A DNA stretch of 64,000 bases from Pandoraea captiosa (GTDB lineage: Bacteria > Pseudomonadota > Gammaproteobacteria > Burkholderiales > Burkholderiaceae): positions 310,001-374,000 of the forward strand of contig NZ_CABPSQ010000002.1 of NCBI RefSeq assembly GCF_902459775.1. The letters are read 5' to 3'. This document shows, one piece after another, positions 23,962 to 36,006 of the stretch. Every line of letters begins with the position of its first letter. Position 1 is the stretch's first letter. The notes under the pieces were generated by a model. It searched no databases and was not told where the DNA came from. It worked only from the letters and a program-made list of their open reading frames with translations. The translations under genes and the position numbers were made by a program.

Positions 23962-25113
23962 CTAGCTCTGCATGAGGCGTTTTTCACGCGCCACGCTCAT
24001 GAGAATGCCGACGCCGAGGCCGAGCGTCACGAGTGCGGTACCCCCGTAACTCATGAACGGCAGCGGTACGCCGACGACCGGCAGAATGCCGCTCACCATG
24101 CCCATGTTCACGAAGGCGTAGGTGAAGAAGATCATGGTGACCGCACCTGCGAGCAGGCGGCCGAACAAGGTGGCGCCGCTCGCGGCGATCATCAGTCCGC
24201 GCGCGACGAGCAGCAGATACAGCAGAATCAGCACACCCTCGCCGATCAGACCGAATTCCTCGGCGAACACCGCAAAGATGAAGTCGGTGTGCTTTTCCGG
24301 AATGAATTCAAGGTGCGCCTGCGTGCCTTTGAGCCAGCCCTTGCCCGTGGTGCCCCCCGAGCCGATGGCGATCACCGACTGGATCGTGTGGAATCCTTTG
24401 CCGAGCGGGTCGGACGTCGGGTCGAGCAGCGTGCACACACGGTGCTTTTGATAGTCGTGAAGAATGTGCCATTCCACGTCCGGCTGACAGATCTTGTCTT
24501 CGAGCGCGAGAATGGTCCCGATGCCGACGACGCCGGCAATCAGCACGGGCAGAATCAGCTTCCACGACAACCCGGCCAGATAGATCACGTAGAGGCCGGC
24601 GGCGGCCACGAGCAGGCCGGTGCCGAGGTCGGGCTGCTTTGCGATCAGCCCGACGGGCACGCCGAGCAATGCGAGGGCGGCCAGATAGTCGAACCAGCGG
24701 ATGTTGCCTTCGCGCTTCTGGAAGTACCAGGCCAGCATTAGCGGCATGGCGATCTTCATGATTTCGGACGGCTGGATCACCATGCCGACGTTGAGCCAGC
24801 GCTTCGCACCCTTCTTCGTCAGACCGAACATCGCCACCGCAATGAGCAACGCCACGCCCGCGGTATACAGCGGTACCGCGAACTTCATCAGCGTTTGCGT
24901 CGGCAGCATCGCCAGCACCCACATCAGCATGAACGTGAGCACGATGTTGCGGATCTGGTCTTCCACGCGGCCCGGCACGTCGATGCTGGCGCTGTAGAGC
25001 GTTACCAGCCCCACGCACAGCAGCAGGAAGACGATCAGCGCGAGCGGTTTGTCGAAGGCGGCGAACAGGCGCTTCACCTGTTCTTTCCACGTACGTTTGT
25101 CGAGCGCCATCAT
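23962..25113 (-). CDS. rodA: Rod-shape peptidoglycan glycosyltransferase RodA
   Basis: 383 residues with about ten membrane helices and SEDS-family signatures: KRWLNVGMVIQPSEIMKIA, KQPDLGTG, and FIPEKHTDFIFAVFAEEFGL near residue 280. It polymerises glycan strands of peptidoglycan together with PBP2 in the elongasome. The ATG at 25113 is chosen because AAGGAG lies 7 bases upstream and the start overlaps the mrdA stop by 4 bases; a much longer in-frame extension upstream is not coding. Last gene of the shape operon. Confidence 0.96.
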   Translation of the reverse strand: MMALDKRTWKEQVKRLFAAFDKPLALIVFLLLCVGLVTLYSASIDVPGRVEDQIRNIVLTFMLMWVLAMLPTQTLMKFAVPLYTAGVALLIAVAMFGLTKKGAKRWLNVGMVIQPSEIMKIAMPLMLAWYFQKREGNIRWFDYLAALALLGVPVGLIAKQPDLGTGLLVAAAGLYVIYLAGLSWKLILPVLIAGVVGIGTILALEDKICQPDVEWHILHDYQKHRVCTLLDPTSDPLGKGFHTIQSVIAIGSGGTTGKGWLKGTQAHLEFIPEKHTDFIFAVFAEEFGLIGEGVLILLYLLLVARGLMIAASGATLFGRLLAGAVTMIFFTYAFVNMGMVSGILPVVGVPLPFMSYGGTALVTLGLGVGILMSVAREKRLMQS

Positions 25114-27419
25114 GGCGTTTCTCCTTGCGCGCCCTTGGCGTTGCGCGTGCCTTGCCCCTGAGCACGGATGGCGGCGCGATGACGCGCTTCGTCGGCGACG
25201 GTCGGGCTGATGGCCGGTTTGTCGGACGGTGTTTGCGGCGCGGGCTTCGGCGTGTCGGCCGCAGCGGCTGTTGCGGCCGATGCCTTGGCGGTCGGGGCGC
25301 GCGAAGTGGGTGCTACCGCGCTCGCTCCCGCCGCTCCCGACGGTACCGATGAACCTGGGGCACCGGGGGCCACGCGCGGCACCGTCGTCGAACCCGTCAT
25401 GACGGCGCGATCGAGTTCGGCGGCGCTGGCAGGCGGCGCATCCGGCGCGGCGGAGACCGACGAAGCCGACGAGGCAACGGCGCCCGACGCTGCTGCCTGC
25501 AGCGCAGCCGCCTCGGCGGCACGCTCCTTCGGCTCGGTGATGAGGTAGTAGTCCAGCAGACTGCGCGCCACCGGACCGGCCTGTGCCCCCCCCCAACCCG
25601 CGTTTTCGACGATCAGCGCGATGGCGATCTTCGGATCGTCCGCCGGTGCGAAGGCGATGAACAGGGCGTGGTCGCGTTTGAACTCCGGAATCGCGTTGTG
25701 GTTGTACTTCTCGTTCTTGCCGAGCGAGTACACCTGTGCCGTGCCGGTCTTGCCGCCAGCGTCGTATGGGGCGCCGGCAAAGGCCTGGCGTCCCGTGCCT
25801 TCCTTGATGACACCGACCATCGCACGCTTGACGAAGTCGACGTCCGCCTGTTTGTAGGGCAGACGCGCGCTTTCATGCGGCACGGTGAGCTGGCGCGAAT
25901 GCGAGACCGGATCTTCGACCGCCTTTACGAGGTGAGGCTTCATCACCACGCCGTTATTGGCGAGGGTGGCCGTGGCGTGCGCGAGCTGCAGGATCGTAAA
26001 GGAGTTGTAACCCTGACCGATGCCCAGACTGATCGTCTCGCCGTCGTACCACTTCTGTTGCGCGGGCTTCTTGTACGCCTTGCGTTTCCATTCGGTGGAC
26101 GGCAGGATCCCGCGCGCCTCGCCTTCGATGTCGATTCCCGTCAACTGGCCGAAGCCGAGCGGCGCCATGAAGTCGTGGATGGCGTTCACACCGAGGTCAT
26201 GCGCGAGCATGTAGTAATACGTGTCGTTCGAGACCACGATCGAGCGATACATGTCGATCCAGCCCTGACCGTTGCGCACGTCGTTACGGAACGTGTGGTT
26301 GCCCAGCGTGAACGAGCCCGTGTCCTGAAAACCCCAGTTGGGTGTGCGTTTGCCGAGTTCGAGGGCGGCGAGCGCCATGAACGGCTTGTACGTCGAGCCG
26401 ATCGGATAGGTGCCGCGCAACGGGCGATTGAGCAGCGGCCGGTCGGGCGAGTTGTTCAGGGCGTCCCAGTTTTGCTGATCGATGCCTTCGACGAACAGGT
26501 TCGGATCGAAGCTCGGCGCGGAGACGAAGGCCAGCACGTCGCCCGTCTTCGGTTCGATGGCGACGACGGCCCCGCGGCGACCTGCGAAGGCCTGTTCGGC
26601 CACCTGCTGGAGCTTGATGTCGATGGACAGCACGAGGTTGTCGCCGGGGGTGGCCGGCGTGCGCGAGATCGTGCGCACCGGACGCCCGCCCGCCGTCACT
26701 TCGATTTCCTCGAAGCCGGTGATGCCGTGCAACTGCGTCTCGTAGCTTTGCTCGACACCGATCTTGCCGATGTAGTCGGTGCCCTTGTAGTTGTTCGCGT
26801 CGCGGCGAATGTCGTACTTCGCGCTGTCGCTGTCGTTCTCTTCGCTCATCGCGTCAATACGCTGACGGTCACGCTGCGAGATTCGGCCGATATAGCCGAT
26901 CACGTGGGCGGCGGTCTCGCCGAGCGGATATTGCCGGAACAGGCGCGCGTGCACGTCGACGCCGGGGAAGCGGAAACGCTGTGCGGTAAAGCGCGCCACT
27001 TCCTCGTCGGTGAGTCGCGTGCGGATCGGCAAGCTCTCGAAGCTCTTGCTGTCGTCCATCAGCTTCTTGAAGCGGGCACGGTCGCGCGGGGTGATTTCGA
27101 TCACATCGGACAGATCCGTCACCAGGTCTTCGAGCGGGCGGCCGATCTTCGACGGCGTGATTTCCAGCGTGTAAGCGGAATAGTTGCGCGCCAGCACCAC
27201 ACCGTTGCGATCCATGATCACGCCGCGGTTGGGCACGATGGGCGCGAGCGAAACGCGGTTTTCGTCGGCTTGCAGCGCGTACTGGTTATGACGGAAGACC
27301 TGGAGGTAGACGAAGCGGACTGCGAGCAGGCTGAAGCAGATCAGCACGAACAGCGCGGCCGCCGTCACCCGCACGTGAAACGTCTGCAGTTGTTGCTGGG
27401 GGTTCTTGAACTCGGTCAT
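25110..27419 (-). CDS. mrdA: Penicillin-binding protein 2 (transpeptidase), with long C-terminal tail
   Basis: 769 residues. An N-terminal membrane anchor (about 17-40), dimerisation domain, then the transpeptidase domain with nucleophile Ser342 in GSTYKPF (S-x-x-K), SND in the SxN position and KTGTA. It cross-links peptidoglycan during rod elongation with RodA. Typical PBP2 is about 630 residues; here the last 140 are an Ala/Ser/Thr/Pro-rich, likely disordered tail in the periplasm. The gene follows mreD by 52 bases and overlaps rodA by 4. Confidence 0.96.
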   Translation of the reverse strand: MTEFKNPQQQLQTFHVRVTAAALFVLICFSLLAVRFVYLQVFRHNQYALQADENRVSLAPIVPNRGVIMDRNGVVLARNYSAYTLEITPSKIGRPLEDLVTDLSDVIEITPRDRARFKKLMDDSKSFESLPIRTRLTDEEVARFTAQRFRFPGVDVHARLFRQYPLGETAAHVIGYIGRISQRDRQRIDAMSEENDSDSAKYDIRRDANNYKGTDYIGKIGVEQSYETQLHGITGFEEIEVTAGGRPVRTISRTPATPGDNLVLSIDIKLQQVAEQAFAGRRGAVVAIEPKTGDVLAFVSAPSFDPNLFVEGIDQQNWDALNNSPDRPLLNRPLRGTYPIGSTYKPFMALAALELGKRTPNWGFQDTGSFTLGNHTFRNDVRNGQGWIDMYRSIVVSNDTYYYMLAHDLGVNAIHDFMAPLGFGQLTGIDIEGEARGILPSTEWKRKAYKKPAQQKWYDGETISLGIGQGYNSFTILQLAHATATLANNGVVMKPHLVKAVEDPVSHSRQLTVPHESARLPYKQADVDFVKRAMVGVIKEGTGRQAFAGAPYDAGGKTGTAQVYSLGKNEKYNHNAIPEFKRDHALFIAFAPADDPKIAIALIVENAGWGGAQAGPVARSLLDYYLITEPKERAAEAAALQAAASGAVASSASSVSAAPDAPPASAAELDRAVMTGSTTVPRVAPGAPGSSVPSGAAGASAVAPTSRAPTAKASAATAAAADTPKPAPQTPSDKPAISPTVADEARHRAAIRAQGQGTRNAKGAQGETP

Positions 27420-27471
27420 GCGCGGCGGTGCGTGGCGGGACTCGTGGGTGCGATCTGAGGGGCGGCGCCCG

Positions 27472-27984
27472 TCAGATCGGACGCGTATCGTCGCGGTCGA
27501 CGGCGCGTTTCTGAGGCGCCAGCAGCAAAATGCTGATCACCGGCCAGAGCACCGCTTCCACGAAGCTCGCAGCAAGCGGCCACCAGCCGGGGAACGCGGC
27601 GCCAGTCGCCAGACGGATGATGAACGGCACGACGTGCGCGAGCAACAGCAGCGGCAACACCGTGAGCGCCTGCCCCAGCAACGTGAAGAACAGGACGCGG
27701 CGGTGAATCATGATCGCGCCGTACGACAGCAGCGTATAGGCAAGGGCATGCTCGCCCAGCAGCCCGGCGTTGTGCACGTCCATGAGCAAACCGACGAGAA
27801 ACGCCACGCCCATGCCAACCTTGCGCGGCTGGTGGATGTTCCAGAACATGAGCACCAGCGCGACGAAGTCGGGCATGGCGGGGGCGTGACCCCACGGCAT
27901 CAGGTTCACCAGAAACGCCACCACGAGGCTGAGCGTGATGAAGTACGGATTGACCGGCAGCAGGATGTATTGCGGTCGTGACAT
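27472..27984 (-). CDS. mreD: Rod shape-determining protein MreD
   Basis: 170 residues, mostly hydrophobic with five to six membrane helices, starting MSRPQYILLPVNPYFITLS, a typical betaproteobacterial MreD N-terminus. It is an integral membrane part of the elongasome and forms a complex with MreC. Nine bases separate it from mreC. Confidence 0.93.
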   Translation of the reverse strand: MSRPQYILLPVNPYFITLSLVVAFLVNLMPWGHAPAMPDFVALVLMFWNIHQPRKVGMGVAFLVGLLMDVHNAGLLGEHALAYTLLSYGAIMIHRRVLFFTLLGQALTVLPLLLLAHVVPFIIRLATGAAFPGWWPLAASFVEAVLWPVISILLLAPQKRAVDRDDTRPI

Positions 27985-27993
27985 GTGAATTCC

Positions 27994-28962
27994 TTAATGA
28001 CCCTTGCGGGCGCCCGGCGCGAGTTTCGGGTCTGCGCGCGTGCCGCCCTTCGGGGCGGGCTTGCCGCCGCTGGCGGCCGGATCCGAGGCGCGTGCGAGAT
28101 CGGCGGCGGCGTCCGGATGCAGCGGCAGCGGCGTGGTGTATTGCAACACCAGTACCTGACGCTGACTGCGCAGGTTGGCGACCGGCTGACACAGAATGCG
28201 CGCGAACGCGGTGTCCGACACCCGGTCGACCTTGGTAATGCGCGCAACCGGCAGACCGGCGGGGTACACGCCGTCGAGCCCGCTGGTGGCGATCTCGTCG
28301 CCGACCTTCACGTCTGCCGAGAGCGGGATGAAGCGCAGGTCGAGCACGTCGCCGCGCAGCCCGCCGTAGATCACGCTGTGCACACCGCTGCGGGTCACCT
28401 GCACCGGCACGGCCTGTTCCTTGTCGGTGAGCAGCGTCACCTCGCTTTGCATCAGGAAGACGCGCGAGACCTGACCGAGCAACCCTTGCTCGGTCACCAC
28501 GGGGGCGCCGAGCCTGACGCCATGTTTCGTGCCGCGGTCGATCACGACACGCTGCGTGAACGGGTCGCGCGTGTCGTATTCGATCTCCGCGGGGATGCTC
28601 GGCACAGGCAGGCGCTCGCGAAGGGCCAGCATCTGACGCAGGTGTTCGTTCTCGGCGACCAGCTGGTTGTTGCGCTGGGCCTGCACGGACAGTTCGAGAT
28701 TGCGTTCGCGGAGCTTGCCGTTTTCGGTAGTGAGTTGCGATTCGGTCGAGAAGAAACCCGCGACGCCGAGAATCGCGTCGCGCGGCAACAGCATCATGCG
28801 TTGCACAGGGTAGAGCGCGGTGCCGACGACGGTTCGTACCCGCTCCAGTGTGTTGTAGTGCGAGTCGACCACGAGCAGGCCGATGGCGAGCGCGACGAAA
28901 CAGATCAGCCGGGCCAACGCCGACGGTCCCTGTTTGAACAGTGGCGGCGGACTGTACTGCAT
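27994..28962 (-). CDS. mreC: Rod shape-determining protein MreC
   Basis: 322 residues: an N-terminal membrane helix (about 15-33), a coiled coil (about 70-105) and a periplasmic beta domain with VVIDRGTKHGVRLGAPVVTEQGLLG, the MreC signature, cut here across two barrels. It links cytoplasmic MreB filaments to the penicillin-binding proteins. The C-terminal 50 residues are Ala/Pro/Lys-rich and variable. Confidence 0.95.
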   Translation of the reverse strand: MQYSPPPLFKQGPSALARLICFVALAIGLLVVDSHYNTLERVRTVVGTALYPVQRMMLLPRDAILGVAGFFSTESQLTTENGKLRERNLELSVQAQRNNQLVAENEHLRQMLALRERLPVPSIPAEIEYDTRDPFTQRVVIDRGTKHGVRLGAPVVTEQGLLGQVSRVFLMQSEVTLLTDKEQAVPVQVTRSGVHSVIYGGLRGDVLDLRFIPLSADVKVGDEIATSGLDGVYPAGLPVARITKVDRVSDTAFARILCQPVANLRSQRQVLVLQYTTPLPLHPDAAADLARASDPAASGGKPAPKGGTRADPKLAPGARKGH

Positions 28963-29146
28963 GGTGGGCCCTTCAGGGAAGCACGCGCAGCGAGACGCCG
29001 CGGTGCGCGAGTGGTGTCAGTCGGGCGCGACGCAGCGGCGTGACGCCTGACTCCGCGCGCGAGGTCTTGCTGCGTGGCCGGTCGTGCCAGGCGAGGTGTG
29101 GAAGGGATTGCCCCACCGCGCCGGACGACGAACCACGCACGTTGGC

Positions 29147-30741
<1,595 letters not shown>

Positions 30742-31041
30742 ATGGCTTTGAATCTCTCAGACGTCAAACGCATTGCCCATCTCGCGCGTCTCGAGCTGGC
30801 CGATGACGAGGCGGCACACATGGAAAAGGAGCTCAACGGCTTCTTCGCGCTCGTCGAGCAGATGCAGTCGGTCGACACGACGGGCGTCGCCCCGCTTGCG
30901 CATCCGATCGAACAAATTCAGGAAGTCGCTCAGCGTTTGCGTACCGATGCCGTGACCGAGCTGGTCGATCGCGACGCGAATCAGCGTCCGGCGCCTGCCG
31001 TGCAGGACGGCCTCTATCTGGTACCAAAGGTCATCGAGTGA
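30742..31041 (+). CDS. gatC: Aspartyl/glutamyl-tRNA amidotransferase subunit C
   Basis: 99 residues starting [19 protein letters not shown], the conserved GatC N-terminus, with an extended wrap-around C-terminus ending [10 protein letters not shown]. It stabilises the GatA-GatB heterodimer that converts mischarged Glu-tRNAGln or Asp-tRNAAsn. ATG 30742 was chosen for similarity; the longer in-frame extension is not coding. Confidence 0.95.
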   Translation: MALNLSDVKRIAHLARLELADDEAAHMEKELNGFFALVEQMQSVDTTGVAPLAHPIEQIQEVAQRLRTDAVTELVDRDANQRPAPAVQDGLYLVPKVIE

Positions 31042-31170
31042 GGTCGGAGGTCGTCGGCCGAGGCGCCTAGCGCCGCGCGCGGGCTTCGTCGTCGCTGCTC
31101 AGGTCCGCCGCCGGTTACTGCCGCTCAGTATCGACGCACGGTCGCCGGCACACCGCTGACGCGCACCACC

Positions 31171-31204
31171 GACGCATACCACTGACGCATACCACTGACG
31201 CATA
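31171..31204 (+). repeat. 13-bp tandem repeat in the gatC-gatA spacer
   Basis: Two full and one partial copy of gacgcataccact, preceded by a degenerate copy. The 203-base spacer holds no other feature. Confidence 0.7.
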
Positions 31205-31244
31205 TTCACGCAGCTTTCATGCGCTACCCAGCACAGCCGCCATC

Positions 31245-32735
31245 ATGGAACAAGATCTGATTCATTTGCAGGATTTGCGCGCCGCGCTCGACGCTAAGCG
31301 CGTCTCGAGCGTCGAGCTCACGCAGCACTATCTGGCGCGCATCGACGCTGCCGCCGATCTGAACGCCTTCGTTCACGTCGACGCCGAAGCCAGCCTCACG
31401 CAGGCACGCGCGGCCGACGCCCGCATCGCCGCAGGCGATGGTGCGAACCAGCCGCTGCTGGGCATTCCCGTCGCGCACAAGGACGTGTTCGTCACGCGCG
31501 GCTGGCACAGCACTGCCGGCTCGCGCATGCTCAAGGGCTACCAAAGCCCGTTCGACGCCGCTGTCGTGGAGCGTCTCTCGGACGCCGGCATGGTCACGCT
31601 GGGCAAGACCAACATGGATGAGTTCGCCATGGGGTCGTCGAACGAAAACTCCTACTACGGCCCGGTGAAGAACCCGTGGGACAAGCTGGCCGTGCCCGGT
31701 GGCTCATCCGGTGGCTCGGCCGCCGCGGTGGCGGCACGTCTCGCGCCGGTCGCCACGGGCACCGACACCGGCGGTTCGATCCGCCAGCCGGCCGCGTTCT
31801 GCGGTGTGACCGGTATCAAGCCGACGTACGGCCGCGTGTCGCGCTACGGCATGATCGCCTTCGCCTCGTCGCTCGATCAGGGCGGCCCGTTCGGGCACAG
31901 TGCCGCCGACTGCGCGTGGCTGCTCAACGGCATGGCCGGTTTCGACGCCCGCGATTCGACCAGTCTGGAACGTGCGGACGAAGACTTCGCCCGCGGTCTG
32001 GGCAAGCCGCTCGATGGCGCGACGGCCGACAAGCCGCTCGCCGGTCTGCGCATCGGTCTGCCGGCCGAATACTTCGGTGAAGGGCTCGACGCCGACGTGC
32101 GCGCCTCCATCGACAACGCGCTTGCCGAATTCGAGAAGCTCGGCGCCGTGCGCGTGCCGGTATCGCTGCCGAAGACGGAACTCTCGATCCCGGTGTACTA
32201 CGTGCTGGCCCCGGCGGAAGCCTCGTCGAACCTGTCGCGTTTCGATGGCGTGCGCTTCGGCCATCGCGCCGCCGAGTACCGCGATCTGCTCGACATGTAC
32301 AAGAAGTCGCGTGCCGAAGGCTTTGGCACGGAGGTCAAGCGCCGCATTCTCGTGGGTACCTACGTGCTCTCGCACGGTTACTACGACGCTTACTATCTCC
32401 AGGCGCAGAAGATTCGCCGCCTGATCGCGCAGGATTTCCAGAACGCGTTCGCGCAGTGCGACGTCATCATGGGACCGGTCGCGCCGTCGGTGGCGTGGAA
32501 CCTTGGCGAGAAGAGCGCCGATCCGGTGCAGATGTATCTGGCCGACATCTACACGCTGTCGGTGAGCCTCGCGGGTCTGCCGGGCATGAGCCTGCCGGTC
32601 GGGCCGGGGCGTGACGCGCGCCCGGTGGGTCTGCAAATGATCGGCAACTACTTCGACGAAGCCCGCCTGCTGCAAGTGGCCGACGCGTTCCAGCGTGCGA
32701 CCGACTGGCACAAACGCGCGCCGGCAGGCGTCTGA
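31245..32735 (+). CDS. gatA: Aspartyl/glutamyl-tRNA amidotransferase subunit A
   Basis: 496 residues of the amidase-signature family. The Ser-cisSer-Lys triad is visible: Lys79 (AHKDVF), Ser154 in GGSSGGSA and Ser178 in [11 protein letters not shown]. GatA hydrolyses glutamine and passes ammonia to GatB. The start codon has no strong ribosome site, but the N-terminus aligns with the family. Confidence 0.97.
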   Translation: MEQDLIHLQDLRAALDAKRVSSVELTQHYLARIDAAADLNAFVHVDAEASLTQARAADARIAAGDGANQPLLGIPVAHKDVFVTRGWHSTAGSRMLKGYQSPFDAAVVERLSDAGMVTLGKTNMDEFAMGSSNENSYYGPVKNPWDKLAVPGGSSGGSAAAVAARLAPVATGTDTGGSIRQPAAFCGVTGIKPTYGRVSRYGMIAFASSLDQGGPFGHSAADCAWLLNGMAGFDARDSTSLERADEDFARGLGKPLDGATADKPLAGLRIGLPAEYFGEGLDADVRASIDNALAEFEKLGAVRVPVSLPKTELSIPVYYVLAPAEASSNLSRFDGVRFGHRAAEYRDLLDMYKKSRAEGFGTEVKRRILVGTYVLSHGYYDAYYLQAQKIRRLIAQDFQNAFAQCDVIMGPVAPSVAWNLGEKSADPVQMYLADIYTLSVSLAGLPGMSLPVGPGRDARPVGLQMIGNYFDEARLLQVADAFQRATDWHKRAPAGV

Positions 32736-32737
32736 TC

Positions 32738-33265
32738 ATGGGCGGCCAGCGTATGCAACACGACGACACGACATCTCCCGCCGCCCGTGCGGCGATCGTT
32801 GCGCCGGGCGCGCGCAGTCTGCTCGCGCGTGGCCTGATGCTTGCAGGCATGGTGCTCACGCTCGCGTCGTGCTCGTTGCCGTTCTCGCGTCCGACGCCGA
32901 TCGCTTATCGCGAGATCAATCTGTCGGGCTACTGCTCGCAGACCGACGAAGACGGTTTTCGCGAACAGGCGACGCTCAAGGTCCAGGGCAATCAGGTGCA
33001 GTCCCTCGACTGGCGTTTGTGGGTCGGCAATCGCGGCAGTTGCCACTTCAATCTGGCGGATTTTCACCAGACGCAGTGGCGCCCGAGCATCGAGCTGCGC
33101 GCCAACCGCGGTAGCTGCAAGCTGTTGATCTGGCAGGATCCGGGCAATGTGACCATCGGCCACGCGAATTGCGAGGCGTATTGCACGCCGGGCGTCTACG
33201 AGACGGCGTGGCCGGTGAGTTTCGATCCGCAGTCGGGCATTTGCGCACGCGGCACGCGCAGGTAA
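32738..33265 (+). CDS. Putative lipoprotein encoded between gatA and gatB
   Basis: 175 residues with an unusually long N-terminus, a hydrophobic segment (about 28-44) and a lipobox LASC with Cys45 as the lipidated residue. The mature part (about 130 residues) is beta-rich and has five further Cys, compatible with disulphides in the periplasm. No family was recognised. It begins two bases after the gatA stop, so it is likely co-translated, yet nothing suggests a role in tRNA amidation. A stem-loop at 33316-33352 without a T-run follows. Confidence 0.7.
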   Translation: MGGQRMQHDDTTSPAARAAIVAPGARSLLARGLMLAGMVLTLASCSLPFSRPTPIAYREINLSGYCSQTDEDGFREQATLKVQGNQVQSLDWRLWVGNRGSCHFNLADFHQTQWRPSIELRANRGSCKLLIWQDPGNVTIGHANCEAYCTPGVYETAWPVSFDPQSGICARGTRR

Positions 33266-33408
33266 TCGCTGGTGAGCGCTGGTGAGCGCTGGCAAGCGGC
33301 GACGAACAGGAACAGGCCGGTCGCCGCCGGGGATGAACCCGGCGATGACCGGCAGCAAAGGCAGGGCGACATGCGCCATGCCCACAAGTTGAGACAAGGG
33401 TGAACCTT

Positions 33409-34881
33409 ATGCAATGGGAAGTCGTTATTGGTCTGGAGACGCATGCACAGCTCTCCACCGCTTCCAAGATTTTCTCGGGCGCATCGACGCAGTTCGGCGC
33501 GGCCCCCAACACGCAGGCATGTCCGGTGGATCTGGCATTGCCGGGCGTGCTGCCGGTGCTCAATCGCGGCGCGGTCGAGCGTGCCATCGAATTCGGTCTG
33601 GCCATCGGCGCGACGATTGCGCCGCGCAGCATCTTCGCGCGCAAGAACTACTTCTACCCGGATCTCCCCAAGGGCTATCAGATCAGCCAGTACGAAATCC
33701 CGGTGGTGCAGGGCGGCTCGCTGAAGATTCAGGTCGAAGCCGATGCCCGCACGGGCCGCGAAGCCTACGAGAAGGTGGTCACGCTCACGCGGGCTCACCT
33801 CGAAGAGGACGCAGGCAAGTCGCTTCATGAGGACTTTGCCGGCATGACGGGCATCGACCTGAACCGTGCAGGCACGCCGCTGCTGGAAATCGTGACGGAG
33901 CCGGAAATGCGCAGCGCGGCCGAAGCCGTGGCGTACGCCAAGGCGCTTCACGGTCTGGTGGTCTGGCTCGGCATTTGCGACGGCAATATGCAGGAAGGCT
34001 CGTTCCGTTGCGACGCCAACGTGTCCGTGCGCCCGCTTGGCCAGAAGGAATTCGGCACGCGCGCCGAAATCAAGAACCTGAACTCGTTCCGCTTCCTTGA
34101 AGAGGCGATCCAGTACGAAGTACGCCGTCAGATCGAACTGATCGAGGATGGCGGCACGGTGGTGCAGGAAACGCGTCTTTACGACCCGGACAAGAAGGAA
34201 ACGCGTTCGATGCGCAGCAAGGAAGACGCGCACGACTACCGTTACTTCCCGGATCCGGACCTGATGCCGCTCGTGATCGACAGCGAATGGGTCGAGCGCG
34301 TGCGCGCCGCATTGCCGGAGTTGCCCGCAGGTATGCAGGCGCGCTTCGTCGAGTCGTATGGTTTGTCCGATTACGACGCCGCCGTGCTCACGCAGTCGAA
34401 GGCGCAAGCCGCATACTTCGAAGCCGTGGTCGCGAAGGCCGGCAAGGCGAACGCCAAGCCCGCTGCGAACTGGATCATGGGCGAGCTGTCGTCGATGCTC
34501 AATCGCGAAGACCTGACCATCGACGCGAGCCCGGTGTCGAGCGCGCAACTTGCCGGTCTGCTCGCCCGTATCGCCGACAACACGATCTCGAACAAGATCG
34601 CCAAGGAGGTCTTCCAGCTGATGTGGGAGGAGCGCGCTACCGATGACGGCGCGGCCGATCGCATCATCGAGGCGAAGGGGCTGAAGCAGATTACCGACAC
34701 GGGCGCGATCGAGAAAACCATCGACGAAGTGCTGGCTGCGAATGCCAAGTCCGTCGAAGAGTTCCGCGCGGGCAAGGAAAAGGCGTTCAACGCGTTGGTC
34801 GGCCAGGCGATGAAGGCCACGAAGGGCAAGGCCAATCCGGCACAGGTCAACGAGCTGCTCAAGAAGAAGCTGGGTGCCTGA
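33409..34881 (+). CDS. gatB: Aspartyl/glutamyl-tRNA amidotransferase subunit B
   Basis: 490 residues starting [15 protein letters not shown], with the GatB signatures [15 protein letters not shown] and [14 protein letters not shown], and the C-terminal YqeY-like tRNA-binding domain ending [13 protein letters not shown]. GatB phosphorylates and amidates the mischarged tRNA. ATG 33409 is preferred over a GTG at 33400 because it gives the standard N-terminus with AAGGG 8 bases upstream. Confidence 0.97.
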   Translation: MQWEVVIGLETHAQLSTASKIFSGASTQFGAAPNTQACPVDLALPGVLPVLNRGAVERAIEFGLAIGATIAPRSIFARKNYFYPDLPKGYQISQYEIPVVQGGSLKIQVEADARTGREAYEKVVTLTRAHLEEDAGKSLHEDFAGMTGIDLNRAGTPLLEIVTEPEMRSAAEAVAYAKALHGLVVWLGICDGNMQEGSFRCDANVSVRPLGQKEFGTRAEIKNLNSFRFLEEAIQYEVRRQIELIEDGGTVVQETRLYDPDKKETRSMRSKEDAHDYRYFPDPDLMPLVIDSEWVERVRAALPELPAGMQARFVESYGLSDYDAAVLTQSKAQAAYFEAVVAKAGKANAKPAANWIMGELSSMLNREDLTIDASPVSSAQLAGLLARIADNTISNKIAKEVFQLMWEERATDDGAADRIIEAKGLKQITDTGAIEKTIDEVLAANAKSVEEFRAGKEKAFNALVGQAMKATKGKANPAQVNELLKKKLGA

Positions 34882-35199
34882 CGAACGTCGGGGGCGTGCT
34901 CATGGCGCTCACGGCAGTAGCGGCAATAACGGCAATAACGGCGGCAACAGCCGCCGGTAAGCCGTGATGCACGAAGGGCGCGGTCGCCGGGATTCGGCAC
35001 CGCGCCTTTTGTTTTGCCCTTTTGGGCCGGGCGACGCCCCGATTCGCCTGCTCATCTTTTCACCCCTGCGCCCCGTCACTGCGCCACCCCCGTCACTCGT
35101 CCACTTATCGTCCACCTGAATTCCCTTATGCCGGGACTTTTTTGGGCCCCCCGCAAATTGCGCCATACTCCCAGCTAACTGAAACGGGAGGAGTTGGCG
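34882..35199 (+). terminator. gatB-ppk2 spacer with a probable terminator at 34977-35010
   Basis: 318 bases without a gene. The stem ggcgcggt (34977-34984) pairs with accgcgcc (34999-35006), followed by TTTTGTTTT, a likely terminator of the gatCAB unit. Upstream, cggcaataa is repeated twice near 34920-34940. A GGGAGGAG ribosome site for ppk2 closes the stretch. Confidence 0.7.
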
Positions 35200-36006
35200 A
35201 TGTTCGAGAAATACCGCGTACCGCTCGGCAAGAAGCTGGACCTGTCCGCCTTCGACCCGGCCGACAAACCCTTTTCCAGCGCGAACAAGGACGACGACAA
35301 GGTGCGCATGGCCGAGTTGGCGCTCAAGCTCGACGAGTTGCAGACGATTCTGCACGCCAACAGCAGGCATCGGGTCCTGCTCGTCCTTCAGGGCATGGAC
35401 ACCAGCGGTAAGGACGGGACCATTCGCGCGGTATTCCAGAACGTCGATCCGCTGGGCATTCGCGTCGCCAACTTCAAGTCGCCCACGCCGATCGAACTGG
35501 CGCGTGACTTTCTGTGGCGCGTTCACGCCGTGGTCCCCGCCGCTGGCGAGCTGACGATTTTCAATCGCAGTCATTACGAAGACGTGCTCATCACGCGCGT
35601 GCACGACTGGATCGATGCCGACGAGTGCAAGCGTCGCTACACGCACATCAACAACTTCGAACAACTGCTCATCGACAACAACACGCACATCATCAAGTGC
35701 TTCCTGCATATTTCGTCCGAAGAGCAGCGCAAGCGCTTGCAGGAGCGCATCGACGATCCGAACAAGCATTGGAAATTCGAGCTGGGCGACCTCAAGGAAC
35801 GCAGCTTCTGGCCGCAATACACAAAGGCCTACGAAGCCGCGTTGTCGGCAACGTCGACGGAACATGCGCCGTGGTATATCGTGCCTTCCGACTCGAAACG
35901 TCACCGTAATCTGATGGTGGCAGAGTTGCTTGTGCACGTATTGAGCGAGCTGAAGTTGACCTATCCGCCGGCCCGGCCCGAACTGACGGGCATGAAGGTG
36001 GAATGA
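35200..36006 (+). CDS. ppk2: Polyphosphate kinase 2
   Basis: 268 residues of the PPK2 family: phosphate-binding loop GMDTSGKDGTIRAVF (about 63-77), NRSHYEDVLITRV as the Walker B region, and the C-terminal APWYIVPSDSKRHRNL. PPK2 enzymes transfer phosphate between polyphosphate and nucleotides, usually making GTP or ATP from the diphosphate (class I). ATG 35200 is chosen: GGGAGG lies 8 bases upstream, while the in-frame TTG at 35194 lies within that spacing. Confidence 0.95.
   Translation: MFEKYRVPLGKKLDLSAFDPADKPFSSANKDDDKVRMAELALKLDELQTILHANSRHRVLLVLQGMDTSGKDGTIRAVFQNVDPLGIRVANFKSPTPIELARDFLWRVHAVVPAAGELTIFNRSHYEDVLITRVHDWIDADECKRRYTHINNFEQLLIDNNTHIIKCFLHISSEEQRKRLQERIDDPNKHWKFELGDLKERSFWPQYTKAYEAALSATSTEHAPWYIVPSDSKRHRNLMVAELLVHVLSELKLTYPPARPELTGMKVE

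Noticed and set aside
25668-27458. 596-residue plus-strand open frame
   Set aside because: Antisense to mrdA; composition is typical of a shadow frame.
33316-33352. Terminator after the lipoprotein gene
   Set aside because: A strong stem exists but without a T-run, and gatB follows in the same direction; it may instead be an mRNA-stabilising hairpin.
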